A stretch of DNA of 59,880 nucleotides from JBMNCQ01 sp049366715 (GCA_049366715.1 JBMNCQ010000105.1:1-59880), one strand, 5' to 3'; shown: positions 15,628-24,665, counted from the first letter of the stretch. Translations and numbers: made by a program. The notes: generated from the sequence alone by a model not told the origin.

Positions 15628-17094
15628 GTGGACGATACATTTAAAAAAAATTATAAATTATTTGAGTTCATAATTGCTAATACCCAGCTTAATTTAATTG
15701 TCCTTGATGCCAAATTTAATATTACCTTTGTAACTAAGCATTTTCAAAAAAAATATCGGAATGACATTCTGCACCAGAATCTATTCGATTATTTTCAGGA
15801 GGATCTGAAGAGAGATTATCGTTTGGAAGAGATTAAAAATCTCAGCGCCTACAATAATTTTCTATTAATCCAAGGGTACCGGCATAACCGGTTAGGGGAA
15901 GAAAGGATCCTGGATTGCTATTGCTATTATCTTGATTTTGATTTTGAGCAAAAAATATTAATTGAAATAAGGGAACATACGGAAACAGATGGCCATAAAC
16001 AAAATCTTAAAGAGCAGGGAGAAGTAAGCGGGAATAAAAACAGGCTTATTTTGCTGGGGGAAACAATAGCCGGGATAGCCCATGAAATCAATAACCCTCT
16101 GACTTCAATTTTAACTAATGCCCAGCTTTTAAATAGAAAGATTACTTGCATTGAAACAGAAAGGATAGCTAAAGAAGCAATGCGGATAGCCAAAATAATA
16201 AAAAACCTGCTGAGCTTTTCCCGGCATAGTCAAAATGTGCAGGGGGTCATAAATGTTAAAGCGGAACTGGAAGATGTGCTTCTTTTAATCAATACGAAAA
16301 TTAATGAAAATGTCACCCTAAAGTTAAATATAGATAAAGATGCGGCGGTCTTCGGCGATGCGGTGGAATTTAGTCAGATATTTATTAATCTTATCCGGAA
16401 TGCCATCGCCGCCCTGGAAAAAAGTGAAGAAAAGATCATTGAGATAAATGTTACAGCCTTAGAAGACATTGTGAAAATTTCTATTTCTGATACAGGCTGC
16501 GGTATCCCGCAAAAATACTTGAAAAAAATTTTTGAGCCCTTTTTTACGACAAAAAGGATCGGGGAAGGAACGGGACTGGGTTTGGCTATGGTTTTTTATT
16601 TGGTTAATAAAATGGGCGGGAAAATTCAGGTAGCATCTCAGGAAAATCAGGGGACTAACTTTACAATTGTTTTTCCTAAATACCAAAAAACCCTTAATGT
16701 TAAAGACTATAAAGGGAGAATCGATTTTAAGGATAAGAAAATCCTGATAATTGATGATGAATATCCGATGCTGCGGGAACAGAAAGAGATGCTGGAGCGG
16801 GAAGACTGTCTTGTCACTATCGAAAATGACCCTGTTAAAGGGATTCAGATACTGATGGATAACTTTTTTGATTTAATCTTGATTGATTTGAACCTTTCCC
16901 TGGTAAACGGCTTGGAATTGTATAAAGTTTTGGGCAGCTTTGGATATGATGTTAATAAAATTTTCCTGATGACGGAAAGAAAAAATTTCCGGGAAATGGA
17001 AGAAATAAGTCAAACCTATAACTGCAAGTTTATCCCGAAATCCTTTACTGTAGAGGAGCTCAAGTGCTGCATATTAGAAGAATGGGGAGAATGA
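15628..17094 (+). CDS. cytoplasmic hybrid histidine kinase (PAS-HisKA-HATPase-REC)
   Basis: A 488-residue kinase with no membrane helix. A PAS-like sensor covers about residues 10-115. A HisKA domain has the phospho-His in GIAHEINNPLTS (about 150-215). An HATPase domain has DTGCGIP, FEPFFTTK and GTGLGLAM (about 250-355), and a C-terminal receiver has IIDDEYP and LILIDLNL (about 370-485). It should autophosphorylate and pass phosphate through its receiver or to a neighbour. GTG 15628 is chosen because AGGTGG lies 7 bases before it. Its stop overlaps the next gene's start region (ATGA), so the HD-GYP regulator is the probable partner. Confidence 0.93.
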   Translation: MDDTFKKNYKLFEFIIANTQLNLIVLDAKFNITFVTKHFQKKYRNDILHQNLFDYFQEDLKRDYRLEEIKNLSAYNNFLLIQGYRHNRLGEERILDCYCYYLDFDFEQKILIEIREHTETDGHKQNLKEQGEVSGNKNRLILLGETIAGIAHEINNPLTSILTNAQLLNRKITCIETERIAKEAMRIAKIIKNLLSFSRHSQNVQGVINVKAELEDVLLLINTKINENVTLKLNIDKDAAVFGDAVEFSQIFINLIRNAIAALEKSEEKIIEINVTALEDIVKISISDTGCGIPQKYLKKIFEPFFTTKRIGEGTGLGLAMVFYLVNKMGGKIQVASQENQGTNFTIVFPKYQKTLNVKDYKGRIDFKDKKILIIDDEYPMLREQKEMLEREDCLVTIENDPVKGIQILMDNFFDLILIDLNLSLVNGLELYKVLGSFGYDVNKIFLMTERKNFREMEEISQTYNCKFIPKSFTVEELKCCILEEWGE

Positions 17095-17096
17095 AG

Positions 17097-18143
17097 ATGC
17101 TCTTAATAATTGATGATGAGATTAATATCAGGGTAACATTAAAAGAATATCTAGAGGAAGAAGGGTATGAATCCCTAACAGCTGCAACGGCAGAAGAAGC
17201 TTTGCGTATCTTAAAACAAAAAAATATCAGGGTGGTAATTAGTGATTTAAAAATGCCGGGAATGAATGGTTTAGACTTATTAAAGCTATTCAAAAAAGAA
17301 AATCCGCAAAAATTCACCCAATTTATAATGATTACGGGGTTTAACGATACCAATACTATGCGCCTGGGGTTTAAAGAAGGGGCCATCGATTATTTATATA
17401 AACCGGTAACTTTAGAAGAGGTGAAGAGTGCGGTGGAGAAAGGCTTAGAGAAATATATGGTGAAATTTACCGCCCGGCAATCCTGGTCAGAAGATAAGCA
17501 AAGGCTGGTTACTGCCCAGGATCTGATTAAAAAGAAACACATGGATATGATTCAATTGATGCTGAAAATGATCCAGATCCGGGATAAAGTTACGGAAGAA
17601 CATAGTAAAAGGGTAATGGAAATCGCAAATATTATTGCCGGGAAAATGGGATTGAATACTGAAGAAACAGCAAAAATCAAACTGGCTGCCCTTTTGCATG
17701 ATGTGGGGAAAATATCCGTTCCTGATGCAATGCTCTTAAAACCGGGGAGATTGACAATAGAAGAATTTGAGAAAATAAAGCAGCATTCCCGGAAAGGGTA
17801 TGAAATCGTAAAAGATTATGTGAGCAAAGATATTGCCGAGATTATTTTATATCATCATGAACAATTTTGTGGTCACGGATATCCTGTGGGTTTGGTGGGC
17901 TATAGCATTCCCCTGGGGTCCCGGATTATAATAGTAGCCGATGAATATGATGCCCTGAGAAATAAGAGACCTTACCGAAATGCTTTATCCAAAAATGAAG
18001 CGGTTCGTGTGATGATTAATGATGCTCAAAAGTTTGATCCTAAAATCTTAAATTTATTTCTGGATGAAATTGAGATGATTGAGAAAAAACTGTTTCCGGA
18101 TTCCCGGATAAATCTTAATGACGAAGTATGTGCCCGGGGTTGA
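17097..18143 (+). CDS. RpfG-type response regulator with HD-GYP output
   Basis: A 348-residue protein with a receiver (residues 1-120, IIDDE, phosphoacceptor Asp about 50 in VVISDLKMPGMNG, K of YLYKPV) and an HD-GYP phosphodiesterase domain (about 155-335). The latter has the motifs EEHSKRV, ALLHDVGKISVP, KQHSRKGYEI and YHHEQFCGHGYP. It should hydrolyse cyclic di-GMP under control of the preceding hybrid kinase. The start is ambiguous: ATG 17091 overlaps the kinase stop as ATGA, while ATG 17097 has GGGGAGA at a better distance. Both give a complete receiver. Confidence 0.92.
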   Translation: MLLIIDDEINIRVTLKEYLEEEGYESLTAATAEEALRILKQKNIRVVISDLKMPGMNGLDLLKLFKKENPQKFTQFIMITGFNDTNTMRLGFKEGAIDYLYKPVTLEEVKSAVEKGLEKYMVKFTARQSWSEDKQRLVTAQDLIKKKHMDMIQLMLKMIQIRDKVTEEHSKRVMEIANIIAGKMGLNTEETAKIKLAALLHDVGKISVPDAMLLKPGRLTIEEFEKIKQHSRKGYEIVKDYVSKDIAEIILYHHEQFCGHGYPVGLVGYSIPLGSRIIIVADEYDALRNKRPYRNALSKNEAVRVMINDAQKFDPKILNLFLDEIEMIEKKLFPDSRINLNDEVCARG

Positions 18144-18218
18144 ATGATTGAAAAATTTAGTGAAGAAGTTCCCAACGGACGCAAATATTTCCGGCCTATG
18201 TGCAAATACTTGGATTAA

Positions 18219-18250
18219 AAAGCATCTGTTTTAAAAAGCAGATGCTTTTA
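18219..18250 (+). terminator. terminator-like hairpin after the HD-GYP regulator
   Basis: AAAGCATCTG and CAGATGCTTT form a perfect ten-base stem around a ten-base A/T loop, followed by TTATATTT. The hairpin is strong but the T run is weak. Confidence 0.65.
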
Positions 18251-18393
18251 TATTTCTATGCTGCCCTGATTAATTCGAAGCAAGATACAGCCATACGGTG
18301 ATCTGGGGCAAAGTCATAAAAATTGGGGTAGGTGGGAGGCAGATATTTTCTGCATTTATAGTGCTTAGGGGAAATAATTTTATTTAAGGATAG

Positions 18394-18576
18394 ATAATAA
18401 CAAAATTATTTGGTCCTAAAAAGGGAAAAATATTAGGAACACTCGGATATTTTCCAGAGGAAAAGATTATTTTCATGTATTGCCGGGCCGTCAACGTAGG
18501 ATACTTTGAAATCATGAGGCGGGTAAAAGAACCGGCGGCGGTTAAATTGCCGGGGCAGGAATTGGAGAGTGTTTAG
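18394..18576 (+). other. unexplained open frame, possible gene remnant
   Basis: A frame of about 60 codons is open between stops at 18391 and 18574. It reads like protein (KLFGPKKGKILGTLGYF, then FEIMRRVKEPAAVKLPG), but its only ATG is at 18475, with no good ribosome site. It may be a remnant or a short gene with an unusual start. The rest of the 498-base gap from 18144 to 18641 shows only the terminator at 18219; I see no riboswitch or operator. Confidence 0.25.
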
Positions 18577-18641
18577 AGAAGGATTTTGTCAGATTAAGGC
18601 GAAAATTTATAGTCAGAGAATAAAGGCCGGGGGGAATATCC

Positions 18642-18758
18642 GTGTACGATGCCATCAGTAAATTCGGCGAACTTTTATGGCAGTTAAAAGTAATGATTTT
18701 ATTAGTACTTGGCATTGGTTTGGCAGGAACTGTTAGACGAATGCTTCGGAAGAAGTAG
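18642..18758 (+). CDS. 38-residue single-pass membrane microprotein
   Basis: A GTG start at 18642, preceded by GGGGGGA at 7-8 bases, opens a frame ending at TAG 18756-18758. The product has a short amphipathic start, a hydrophobic helix (VMILLVLGIGLAGTV) and a basic tail (RRMLRKK), as expected of a small inner-membrane protein with its C-terminus in the cytoplasm. It ends 7 bases before the P-loop/Asp23 gene, so the two are probably one operon. It has no known family. Confidence 0.45.
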   Translation: MYDAISKFGELLWQLKVMILLVLGIGLAGTVRRMLRKK

Positions 18759-18765
18759 CAGGGGG

Positions 18766-19584
18766 GTGAATCATATCGAGGTCTATGCTTTAATCGGTTC
18801 AAGTGGTACGGGAAAAAGCCATAAAGCTATGCTGGTAGCGGCAGAAAGAGGAATCGATACCATTATAGACGACGGGCTGCTGATCAAAGACGGGAAAAAG
18901 CTGGCTGGCTTCTCGGCCAAAAGAGAGCTGACTGCAATTCAAGCCGTGAAAAGGGCTATTTTTATGGATCCCCGGCATGCCGGCGCCGTCCAAGATGAAA
19001 TTAAGAAGATAAAACCTGATAAAATATTAATACTGGGTACATCTGTGAAAATGATTGAAAAGATAACCGATATTTTAAATTTACCCCAGGCCCAAAATCT
19101 TATTTTCATCGAAGATATTTCTACTGAGCTGGAAATACGAAAAGCACATAAAATGCGGGATGATTTTGGAAAGCATGTCATACCCCTGCCGACTATTGAG
19201 GTGAAAAAAGATTTTCCTAATTATTTAATAGACCCTCTGCAGTTCTTTTTCAAAAGAAAGGATACCAAAAGAATTGGGGAAAAATCAATTATTAGACCCC
19301 GTTTCAATATGCTGGGTAAACTTCTGATTTCGGAAAATGTTATCGAGCAGCTCACTAAGGCAGCGGCGAATCAGATACAGGATATTACCCAGGTCTTAAA
19401 GGTTTCTGTTACCATGAGCGAAGAGGGCGTAGTGATCGTCGGGGAGATTAAAGCGAATTATGGGGCAATATTGCCCCGGACGGCGTTAGAATTTCAAAAG
19501 GCCGCCAGTGAGTTAGTTGAACGGTTGACAGGTTTAAATGTCTTAAAGGTTGATGTAAGAATCAAGACTCTTCATGTAGAGTAA
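18766..19584 (+). CDS. P-loop protein with C-terminal Asp23/Gls24-like domain
   Basis: A 272-residue protein. The N-terminal two thirds is a P-loop domain with Walker A GSSGTGKS (about residues 11-18), IIDDGLLIK, and a likely Walker B strand NLIFIEDIS. The last 80 residues, from LISENVIEQL to LNVLKVDVRI, look like an Asp23/Gls24 (DUF322) domain, which in other proteins associates with the cell envelope and envelope stress. The GTG at 18766 is chosen because the conserved-looking strand VYALIGSSG begins within seven residues and GGGG precedes it. Earlier starts overlap the 38-residue gene. ATP binding is likely; the role is unknown. Confidence 0.75.
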   Translation: MNHIEVYALIGSSGTGKSHKAMLVAAERGIDTIIDDGLLIKDGKKLAGFSAKRELTAIQAVKRAIFMDPRHAGAVQDEIKKIKPDKILILGTSVKMIEKITDILNLPQAQNLIFIEDISTELEIRKAHKMRDDFGKHVIPLPTIEVKKDFPNYLIDPLQFFFKRKDTKRIGEKSIIRPRFNMLGKLLISENVIEQLTKAAANQIQDITQVLKVSVTMSEEGVVIVGEIKANYGAILPRTALEFQKAASELVERLTGLNVLKVDVRIKTLHVE

Positions 19585-19746
19585 GATGACTATTCTCTTT
19601 GGGCAGCAGCACAGCCTGTACGGGCGCAGAAGAGCGCAGTGCATTTAACCAAAAAGAAAAAGCATGCGGGGCGGGAATAATCGTGCCGGTTTACTTGATT
19701 ATTAATCATGTACGGTAAGTCCGGCTTGGAAATCTGGAGGTTAGCG

Positions 19747-20763
19747 GTGCATAATAATAAGCTGATTATCGTTTGGGGGACCTTTTTACTGATAACTAGC
19801 ATTGCTTTGGGCTTGTTTCTGGGGTATCAGCCCCAAAAGAAGTTGCCCGGGAACGTTGCGGAGAACAGGGAGCAGCCTGAAGCAGCAATAGATAAACAAA
19901 AAATTAAGGCTTATGTAAAAAAACTCTGTTCTACGGAGTTCAAGGGCAGGCGGTCCGGGACTAAAGAAGACGGCGAGCTGGCCTTATACCTTTCCCGGGA
20001 ACTGCAGGAGATGGGAGTGAGTCCTGCCGGGATTAAGAATACATACTTTCAAACCTTTCCTCTGCCTTTAACAGATTTGAGATGGGAAGGAAAAAGGCTG
20101 ACTTTCTATATCAAGGATGAAAATTCTAATTTAGTCGCGGATAATATCTTAGGTGTTATTGAAAGCCCTCTTAATCCGGATAAATATATATTGCTTTCCG
20201 CCCATTATGATCATCTGGGCGTATATGAAAACCGGCAATATCCCGGTGCAAATGACAATGGGTCAGGGGTGGCTTCCGTACTGGAAATTGCCAGAGTGTT
20301 ACAGGAACAAAAAGAGCGTCTGCCCTATTCTGTTATCATTGCTTTCTGGGGTGCGGAGGAGATGGGCTTGATTGGTTCCAACTACTTTGTCGGCAATCCT
20401 ACTATTGACCTTACGAAAATTAAGTTTAACATTAATCTTGATAGTATAGGCAGCGGGGCCAGGAATGATTTTATTATCTGGAATTCCGGACCTCAGGAGG
20501 TCTTGCGGCAGATTTATTCCCAATGGTCCCAATGGGAAAACAGTAACTTTACCCGGGAGGAAACCAACCTGCATTCTAGTGACCACAAGTCATTAGCAAA
20601 GGCAAATATTCCCTCCTTAACTATTTTGGCCGCAGATTGGTTAACCGGTAATCATACCAGCGCAGATAATTACATAACATTAAACTATGATAAAATAACT
20701 TTTTTAGCGCAAAATGTAGCAGGCTATTTATCTTCAGAAAAAATTATCCCCCTTTTGCAATAA
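19747..20763 (+). CDS. M28-family aminopeptidase, membrane-anchored
   Basis: A 338-residue protein with an N-terminal hydrophobic anchor (IVWGTFLLITSIALGLFLGY) and an M28 zinc-peptidase domain from about residue 50. The metal and catalytic motifs are in place: SAHYDHLG, GANDNGSGV, WGAEEMGLIGS, INLDSIG and, at the end, NHTSADN. It should act outside the membrane on peptides as an aminopeptidase. GTG 19747 is chosen because GGAGG lies 6 bases upstream. The preceding 160 bases hold no recognised signal. Confidence 0.9.
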   Translation: MHNNKLIIVWGTFLLITSIALGLFLGYQPQKKLPGNVAENREQPEAAIDKQKIKAYVKKLCSTEFKGRRSGTKEDGELALYLSRELQEMGVSPAGIKNTYFQTFPLPLTDLRWEGKRLTFYIKDENSNLVADNILGVIESPLNPDKYILLSAHYDHLGVYENRQYPGANDNGSGVASVLEIARVLQEQKERLPYSVIIAFWGAEEMGLIGSNYFVGNPTIDLTKIKFNINLDSIGSGARNDFIIWNSGPQEVLRQIYSQWSQWENSNFTREETNLHSSDHKSLAKANIPSLTILAADWLTGNHTSADNYITLNYDKITFLAQNVAGYLSSEKIIPLLQ

Positions 20764-21028
20764 ATTTACCGGTGAGGATGCAATCTTCGGGAACCGTATA
20801 TAGATACTGAGCTACACTGCCGGGGAGTAAATTTAGTAAGCATGATCAATAAACCTGCTAATGAATCAGTCATACAGATATATATCGTTCAGGGCTTTCA
20901 TTAAAAAAATCATTATTTTGTTTGCATCTACATCTTAATTCGTTTATCTTATAACGATCTGAATAATGAAATACTATTGACCATAGGCTATTGAGCCCCA
21001 GGGGATCAGCCCTGTTTTAGGAGGAAGA

Positions 21029-21583
21029 ATGTCTTTTTTGAGTTTGCAAGAGGTTCGAATTATTTTATTATCGGCTTTGCCTTTAACGGAATTAAGGTTA
21101 GCAATTCCGTTAGCTATTGCCTGGGGGATAGATCCTCTTAAAAGTTACCTGCTGGCCTGTATAGGCAATTTTCTCCCCTTGATTCCCTTCTTACTGATAT
21201 TAGAACCTTTGCATAATTTTATTTTAAAAGTACCTTATTTAAATAAAATTATGCAAAGATTACTGCTAAAAACCAGGGGCAAGGGCAGACAGGTTGAAAA
21301 ATACGGTGCCTTAGGCTTAATCTTTTTCGTAGCGGTACCTTTACCCGGGACCGGGATTTATTCCGGAGCTGTGCTGGCATTTTTGTTTGGGATCAGGTTT
21401 TGGTTTGCTTTACCGGCTTTAACCCTGGGAATGCTTCTGGCAGGGCTGGCCGTTACTTTAGCCAGCGCCGGTACGAAGGAACTGGCAGGGTATATCTATG
21501 ATTTTGAATATGTAGTTATGGGAATTATCGTGGCGGGAATTATTTATTACCTTTTAAGAAGAAGGCATAAGAATTGGTATTAA
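21029..21583 (+). CDS. small multidrug export family membrane protein (COG2426-like)
   Basis: A 184-residue polytopic membrane protein of the Sm_multidrug_ex (PF06695/COG2426) type. Recognisable features are ALPLTELRLAIPLAI near the N-terminus and VAVPLPGTGIYSGAVLAFLF in the middle, both containing half-helix motifs, with four to five membrane segments. Family members are annotated as exporters on thin evidence. AGGAGGAAG precedes the ATG. A small hairpin (CAGGG...CCCTG, 20999-21014) lies just before the ribosome site. The 265 bases before the gene show nothing else I can name. Confidence 0.88.
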   Translation: MSFLSLQEVRIILLSALPLTELRLAIPLAIAWGIDPLKSYLLACIGNFLPLIPFLLILEPLHNFILKVPYLNKIMQRLLLKTRGKGRQVEKYGALGLIFFVAVPLPGTGIYSGAVLAFLFGIRFWFALPALTLGMLLAGLAVTLASAGTKELAGYIYDFEYVVMGIIVAGIIYYLLRRRHKNWY

Positions 21584-21617
21584 GCTAAAACTACTTTAGA
21601 GGAGGTGGTTTTAGCCT

Positions 21618-21812
21618 ATGGCGGATATCAAAAAGCAGGATGATAAAAAAAATGAGTCCCGGCAGGAATACGGAGAAAAGATGTCTACTGTTGCCTGGGG
21701 AAGCGATGAGCCTGAATTTAGTGAAGCACTGGCAACTGACTTAAAAAAGCTCAATCAAAACAAATTTTTTTTTAATATGGACGGAGATCAACACCCCGAC
21801 AGCCAAGATTAA
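21618..21812 (+). CDS. small acidic hydrophilic protein
   Basis: A 64-residue, highly charged protein without membrane segment or known family. It follows the membrane exporter by 34 bases, has a strong AGAGGAGGTGG ribosome site, and ends inside a clear terminator, so it is very probably translated as the second gene of that operon. Confidence 0.6.
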   Translation: MADIKKQDDKKNESRQEYGEKMSTVAWGSDEPEFSEALATDLKKLNQNKFFFNMDGDQHPDSQD

Positions 21813-21828
21813 TTTTGGCTGTTTTTTG
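21799..21828 (+). terminator. rho-independent terminator after the small acidic protein
   Basis: ACAGCCAA and TTGGCTGT form an eight-base stem around GATTAATT, followed by TTTTTG. Confidence 0.85.
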
Positions 21829-21943
21829 TTTTAGTTGCCATTTAATATTTCTTGGTATATGGTTAAAATGGATTTTTTAATTGAAAGCTGAAAAGGTTTT
21901 CCTGTCATTTGCACACATAAAAAATAAAGGAGGAAGGATTTTG

Positions 21944-23278
21944 ATGAAGAGAATTACTGTACTTGGCGGAGGTCCGGGAGGGTATACAGCTGCGATAAGA
22001 TGTGCGCAAAATGGAGCAGAGGTAACTTTGATTGAAAAAGATTCTCTGGGAGGTACCTGTTTAAACTGGGGCTGTATCCCCACAAAATCTTACATTGAAA
22101 GTGTAAGCAGCGGCGGTAAAGAATTGCCGCAGGTTAAGGAAAGAAAAAATAATACGGTAGCCCAGCTGGTAAATGGAGTAAATACTCTTCTGGTCAGGAA
22201 TGGAGTTAAATTTTTGCAAGGGGAGGGCCGGGTAATCTCCCCCCGGGAAACAGAGGTTATTTTTCCGGATCATTCTTCGACAATAATCCCCAATGATGTT
22301 TTGATCCTGGCCAACGGTTCCCAATCTGTGAATTTACCTATTCCGGGATTTGACCTGCCTCAGGTCTTAGACAGCAAGGGCATCTTGGAATTGACAGAGC
22401 TTCCCGGGCGCCTGGTTATTATCGGCGGCGGAGTAATCGGCCTGGAATTTGCACAAATCTTTGCCGGTCTGGGCTCTAAAGTGACAATAGTTGAAATGCT
22501 GCCTAAAATGTTAGCTACTCTGGACGATGAGCTTGTGCGCAGACTGCAGCCGGTGATAAAAAAACAGGGGATAGACGTTTTTACCGGCACCAGGGTCACG
22601 AAAATTCTCCCCGGGGAAGGGCAGCTGGAGGTATACATAACAGGGAAAAAAGATGAAATCCTAAAAGCTGATATTGTCCTGGCTGCAGCGGGCAGGATTC
22701 CTAATTTACAGGGTGTGGATGCGGCTAAACTGGAGCTTGCCCTAGAGGGGAGATTTGTCAAAGTAAACCAATTTATGGAGACTAATCTTGCTGACGTATA
22801 TGCCCTTGGAGATATTACGAAAAGCCCTATGCTGGCTCATGTAGCGGCTTATGAAGCGGAAATAGCAGTAAAAAATATTTTTAAGGCTACAACACCGGCA
22901 GATTATACTGCTGTTCCGGCTTGTGTATACACCCATCCTGAATTAGCCGGAGTAGGTATTAGTGAGAATGAGGCTAAAAATCAGGGGATTAACTATAAAG
23001 TCGGTAAGTTTCCTTTTACGGCCAACGGCAGAGCGATGACTCAAGATGCGGCATATGGTATGGTCAAGATTATTGCCGAAGAAAAAACGGGAGTTATCTT
23101 AGGTGCCCATATCCTCGGGCCTAATGCCTCTGAATTAATTCATGAACTGACTCTTGCCGTCAGATGGGGGATGACCGTAGAGCAAGTGGCGGAAACAATC
23201 CATGCCCATCCAACTTTAGCTGAAGCAGTACTGGAAGCTGCCCATGGAGTTTTTCACAAGCCTATTCACAGTATATAA
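21944..23278 (+). CDS. lpdA: dihydrolipoyl dehydrogenase
   Basis: A 444-residue flavoprotein disulfide reductase. Features in order: FAD-binding GGGPGGYTAA at the N-terminus, redox pair GGTCLNWGCIPTK, NAD-binding GGGVIGLEFAQIF, the second FAD motif YALGDI, and the C-terminal interface motif HAHPTLAEAV with the catalytic His. It should reoxidise dihydrolipoyl groups with NAD+. No E1, E2 or glycine-cleavage genes lie nearby, so its complex partner is elsewhere. ATG 21944 follows AAAGGAGGAAGG. A start at 21881 would add a non-family tail. It is slightly shorter than typical E3 (about 460-470). Confidence 0.93.
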   Translation: MKRITVLGGGPGGYTAAIRCAQNGAEVTLIEKDSLGGTCLNWGCIPTKSYIESVSSGGKELPQVKERKNNTVAQLVNGVNTLLVRNGVKFLQGEGRVISPRETEVIFPDHSSTIIPNDVLILANGSQSVNLPIPGFDLPQVLDSKGILELTELPGRLVIIGGGVIGLEFAQIFAGLGSKVTIVEMLPKMLATLDDELVRRLQPVIKKQGIDVFTGTRVTKILPGEGQLEVYITGKKDEILKADIVLAAAGRIPNLQGVDAAKLELALEGRFVKVNQFMETNLADVYALGDITKSPMLAHVAAYEAEIAVKNIFKATTPADYTAVPACVYTHPELAGVGISENEAKNQGINYKVGKFPFTANGRAMTQDAAYGMVKIIAEEKTGVILGAHILGPNASELIHELTLAVRWGMTVEQVAETIHAHPTLAEAVLEAAHGVFHKPIHSI

Positions 23279-23434
23279 ATGCCGGAAAGCATTCTTAATC
23301 CAAAGGCAGAGTTCCTGTTCTAAAATATGCGAGGATTTTTTAGTAAGAATTCTTAGTTTGACATTTCCCCGACATCTTCCCCTGGTATTGTTATTAATGT
23401 CAAAGCAAATATTTTAGAAAGGCGTTGAGAGTAA

Positions 23435-24665
23435 ATGAAAAAAATTACATCTATTCTTGCAGTAGGAGCCCTGGCTTTAACTTTGATTGTGCCTGCGTCC
23501 TTCGCAGCAACAACAGATAAGGAAGGGGACCAGGGAAAAGCGGGTTTTAGGTCTTGGCAGAGAATTAATGTCGTGAGAGGAATGAACCAGGAGCAATTAT
23601 TAGAACTGGTAGAGAAATATGCTCCGGAGTTTCAGGATGATTTTCAAAGCATTTGGGAACAAATGCAGGATGGGCGGAAATTTCCCCAGCTGGACGAAGC
23701 AACTAAGGAAAAATTAGCGGAGATCCAGGCCAAGGTCAAAGACGGCAGCTTAACCCGGGAAGAAGCCCAAGCAGCGCTGGAAGAACTGGGGATCAAAGCG
23801 AGGGCGGTACATCTCCAGCTGGACGAAGCAACTAAGGAAAAATTAGCGGAAATCCAGGCCAAGGTCAAGGACGGCAGCTTAACCCGGGAAGAAGCCCAAG
23901 CAGCGCTGGAAGAACTGGGGATCAAAGCGAGGGCGGTACATCTCCAGCTGGACGAAGCAACTAAGGAAAAATTAGCGGAGATCCAGGCCAAGGTCAAGGA
24001 CGGCAGCTTAACCCGGGAAGAAGCCCAAGCAGCGCTGGAAGAACTGGGGATCANNNNNNNNNNNNNNNNNNNNNNNNNNNNNNNNNNNNNNNNNNNNNNN
24101 NNNNNNNNNNNNNNNNNNNNNNNNNNNNNNNNNNNNNNNNNNNNNNNNNNNNNAAGCGAGGGCGGTACATCTCCAGCTGGACGAAGCAACTAAGGAAAAA
24201 TTAGCGGAGATCCAGGCCAAGGTCAAAGACGGCAGCTTAACCCGGGAAGAAGCCCAAGCAGCGCTGGAAGAACTGGGGATCAAAGCGAGGGCGGTACATC
24301 TCCAGCTGGACGAAGCAACTAAGGAAAAATTAGCGGAAATCCAGGCCAAGGTCAAGGACGGCGGCTTAACCCGGGAAGAAGCCCAAGCAGCGCTGGAAGA
24401 ACTGGGGATCAAAGCGAGGGCGGTACATCTCCAGCTGGACGAAGCAACTAAGGAAAAATTAGCGGAAATCCAGGCCAAGGTCAAGGACGGCGGCTTAACC
24501 CGGGAAGAAGCCCAAGCAGCGCTGGAAGAACTGGGGATCAAAGTACCGGTAAAAGAGGACTTGTATAGTAAGATCAAGGAAGCTGCCGGGAATAATGATG
24601 AAGAACAAGTTAAAGAGCTGCTGGAAGAGCTCTTAACAAAACTTCAAGATAGAGTAAATAATTAA
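23435..24665 (+). CDS. secreted protein with near-identical 43-residue tandem repeats
   Basis: A signal peptide (MKKITSILAVGALALTLIVP, cleavage near AFA|AT) is followed by a short unique region. At least six copies of a 43-residue unit follow (LDEATKEKLAEIQAKVKDGS, LTREEAQAALEELGIKARAV), then a charged, helical C-terminus ending in DRVNN. The unit looks like a pair of amphipathic helices, the second reminiscent of SHOCT or DUF2680-like segments, but no family is certain. A 100-N gap lies inside one repeat. Removing the N run joins the flanks perfectly and leaves 377 codons in one frame, so this is one intact gene and not a truncated pair. True copy number is unknown. A sensor kinase follows after a terminator. 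Confidence 0.8.
23691..24550 (+). repeat. 129-bp tandem repeat array (at least six copies)
   Basis: Repeat starts are at 23691, 23820, 23949, 24178, 24307 and 24436, a constant 129 bp when the N run is discounted. Copies differ at only three sites I can see (GAG/GAA, AAA/AAG and AGC/GGC). Copies 1 and 4 appear identical and 5 and 6 appear identical, which points to recent duplication by recombination. Confidence 0.95.
24054..24153. other. assembly gap (100 N) inside the 129-bp array
   Basis: Exactly 100 N. Left flank GGGATCA and right flank AAGCGAGG join into the normal repeat sequence, so the gap marks an unresolved number of repeat units. Confidence 0.98.

Noticed and set aside
18144..18641. 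Cyclic di-GMP or other riboswitch
   Set aside because: I looked for the conserved core of GEMM-type riboswitches here and before the other cyclic di-GMP genes and found no match.
24054..24153. True frameshift or truncation of the repeat protein
   Set aside because: 100 N is an arbitrary gap size that is not a multiple of three. Without it the frame is continuous from signal peptide to stop.
24008..24577. Reverse-strand gene opposite the 129-bp repeats
   Set aside because: It is a Ser/Ala-rich shadow of the repeat protein, open only because the repeat period is a multiple of three.
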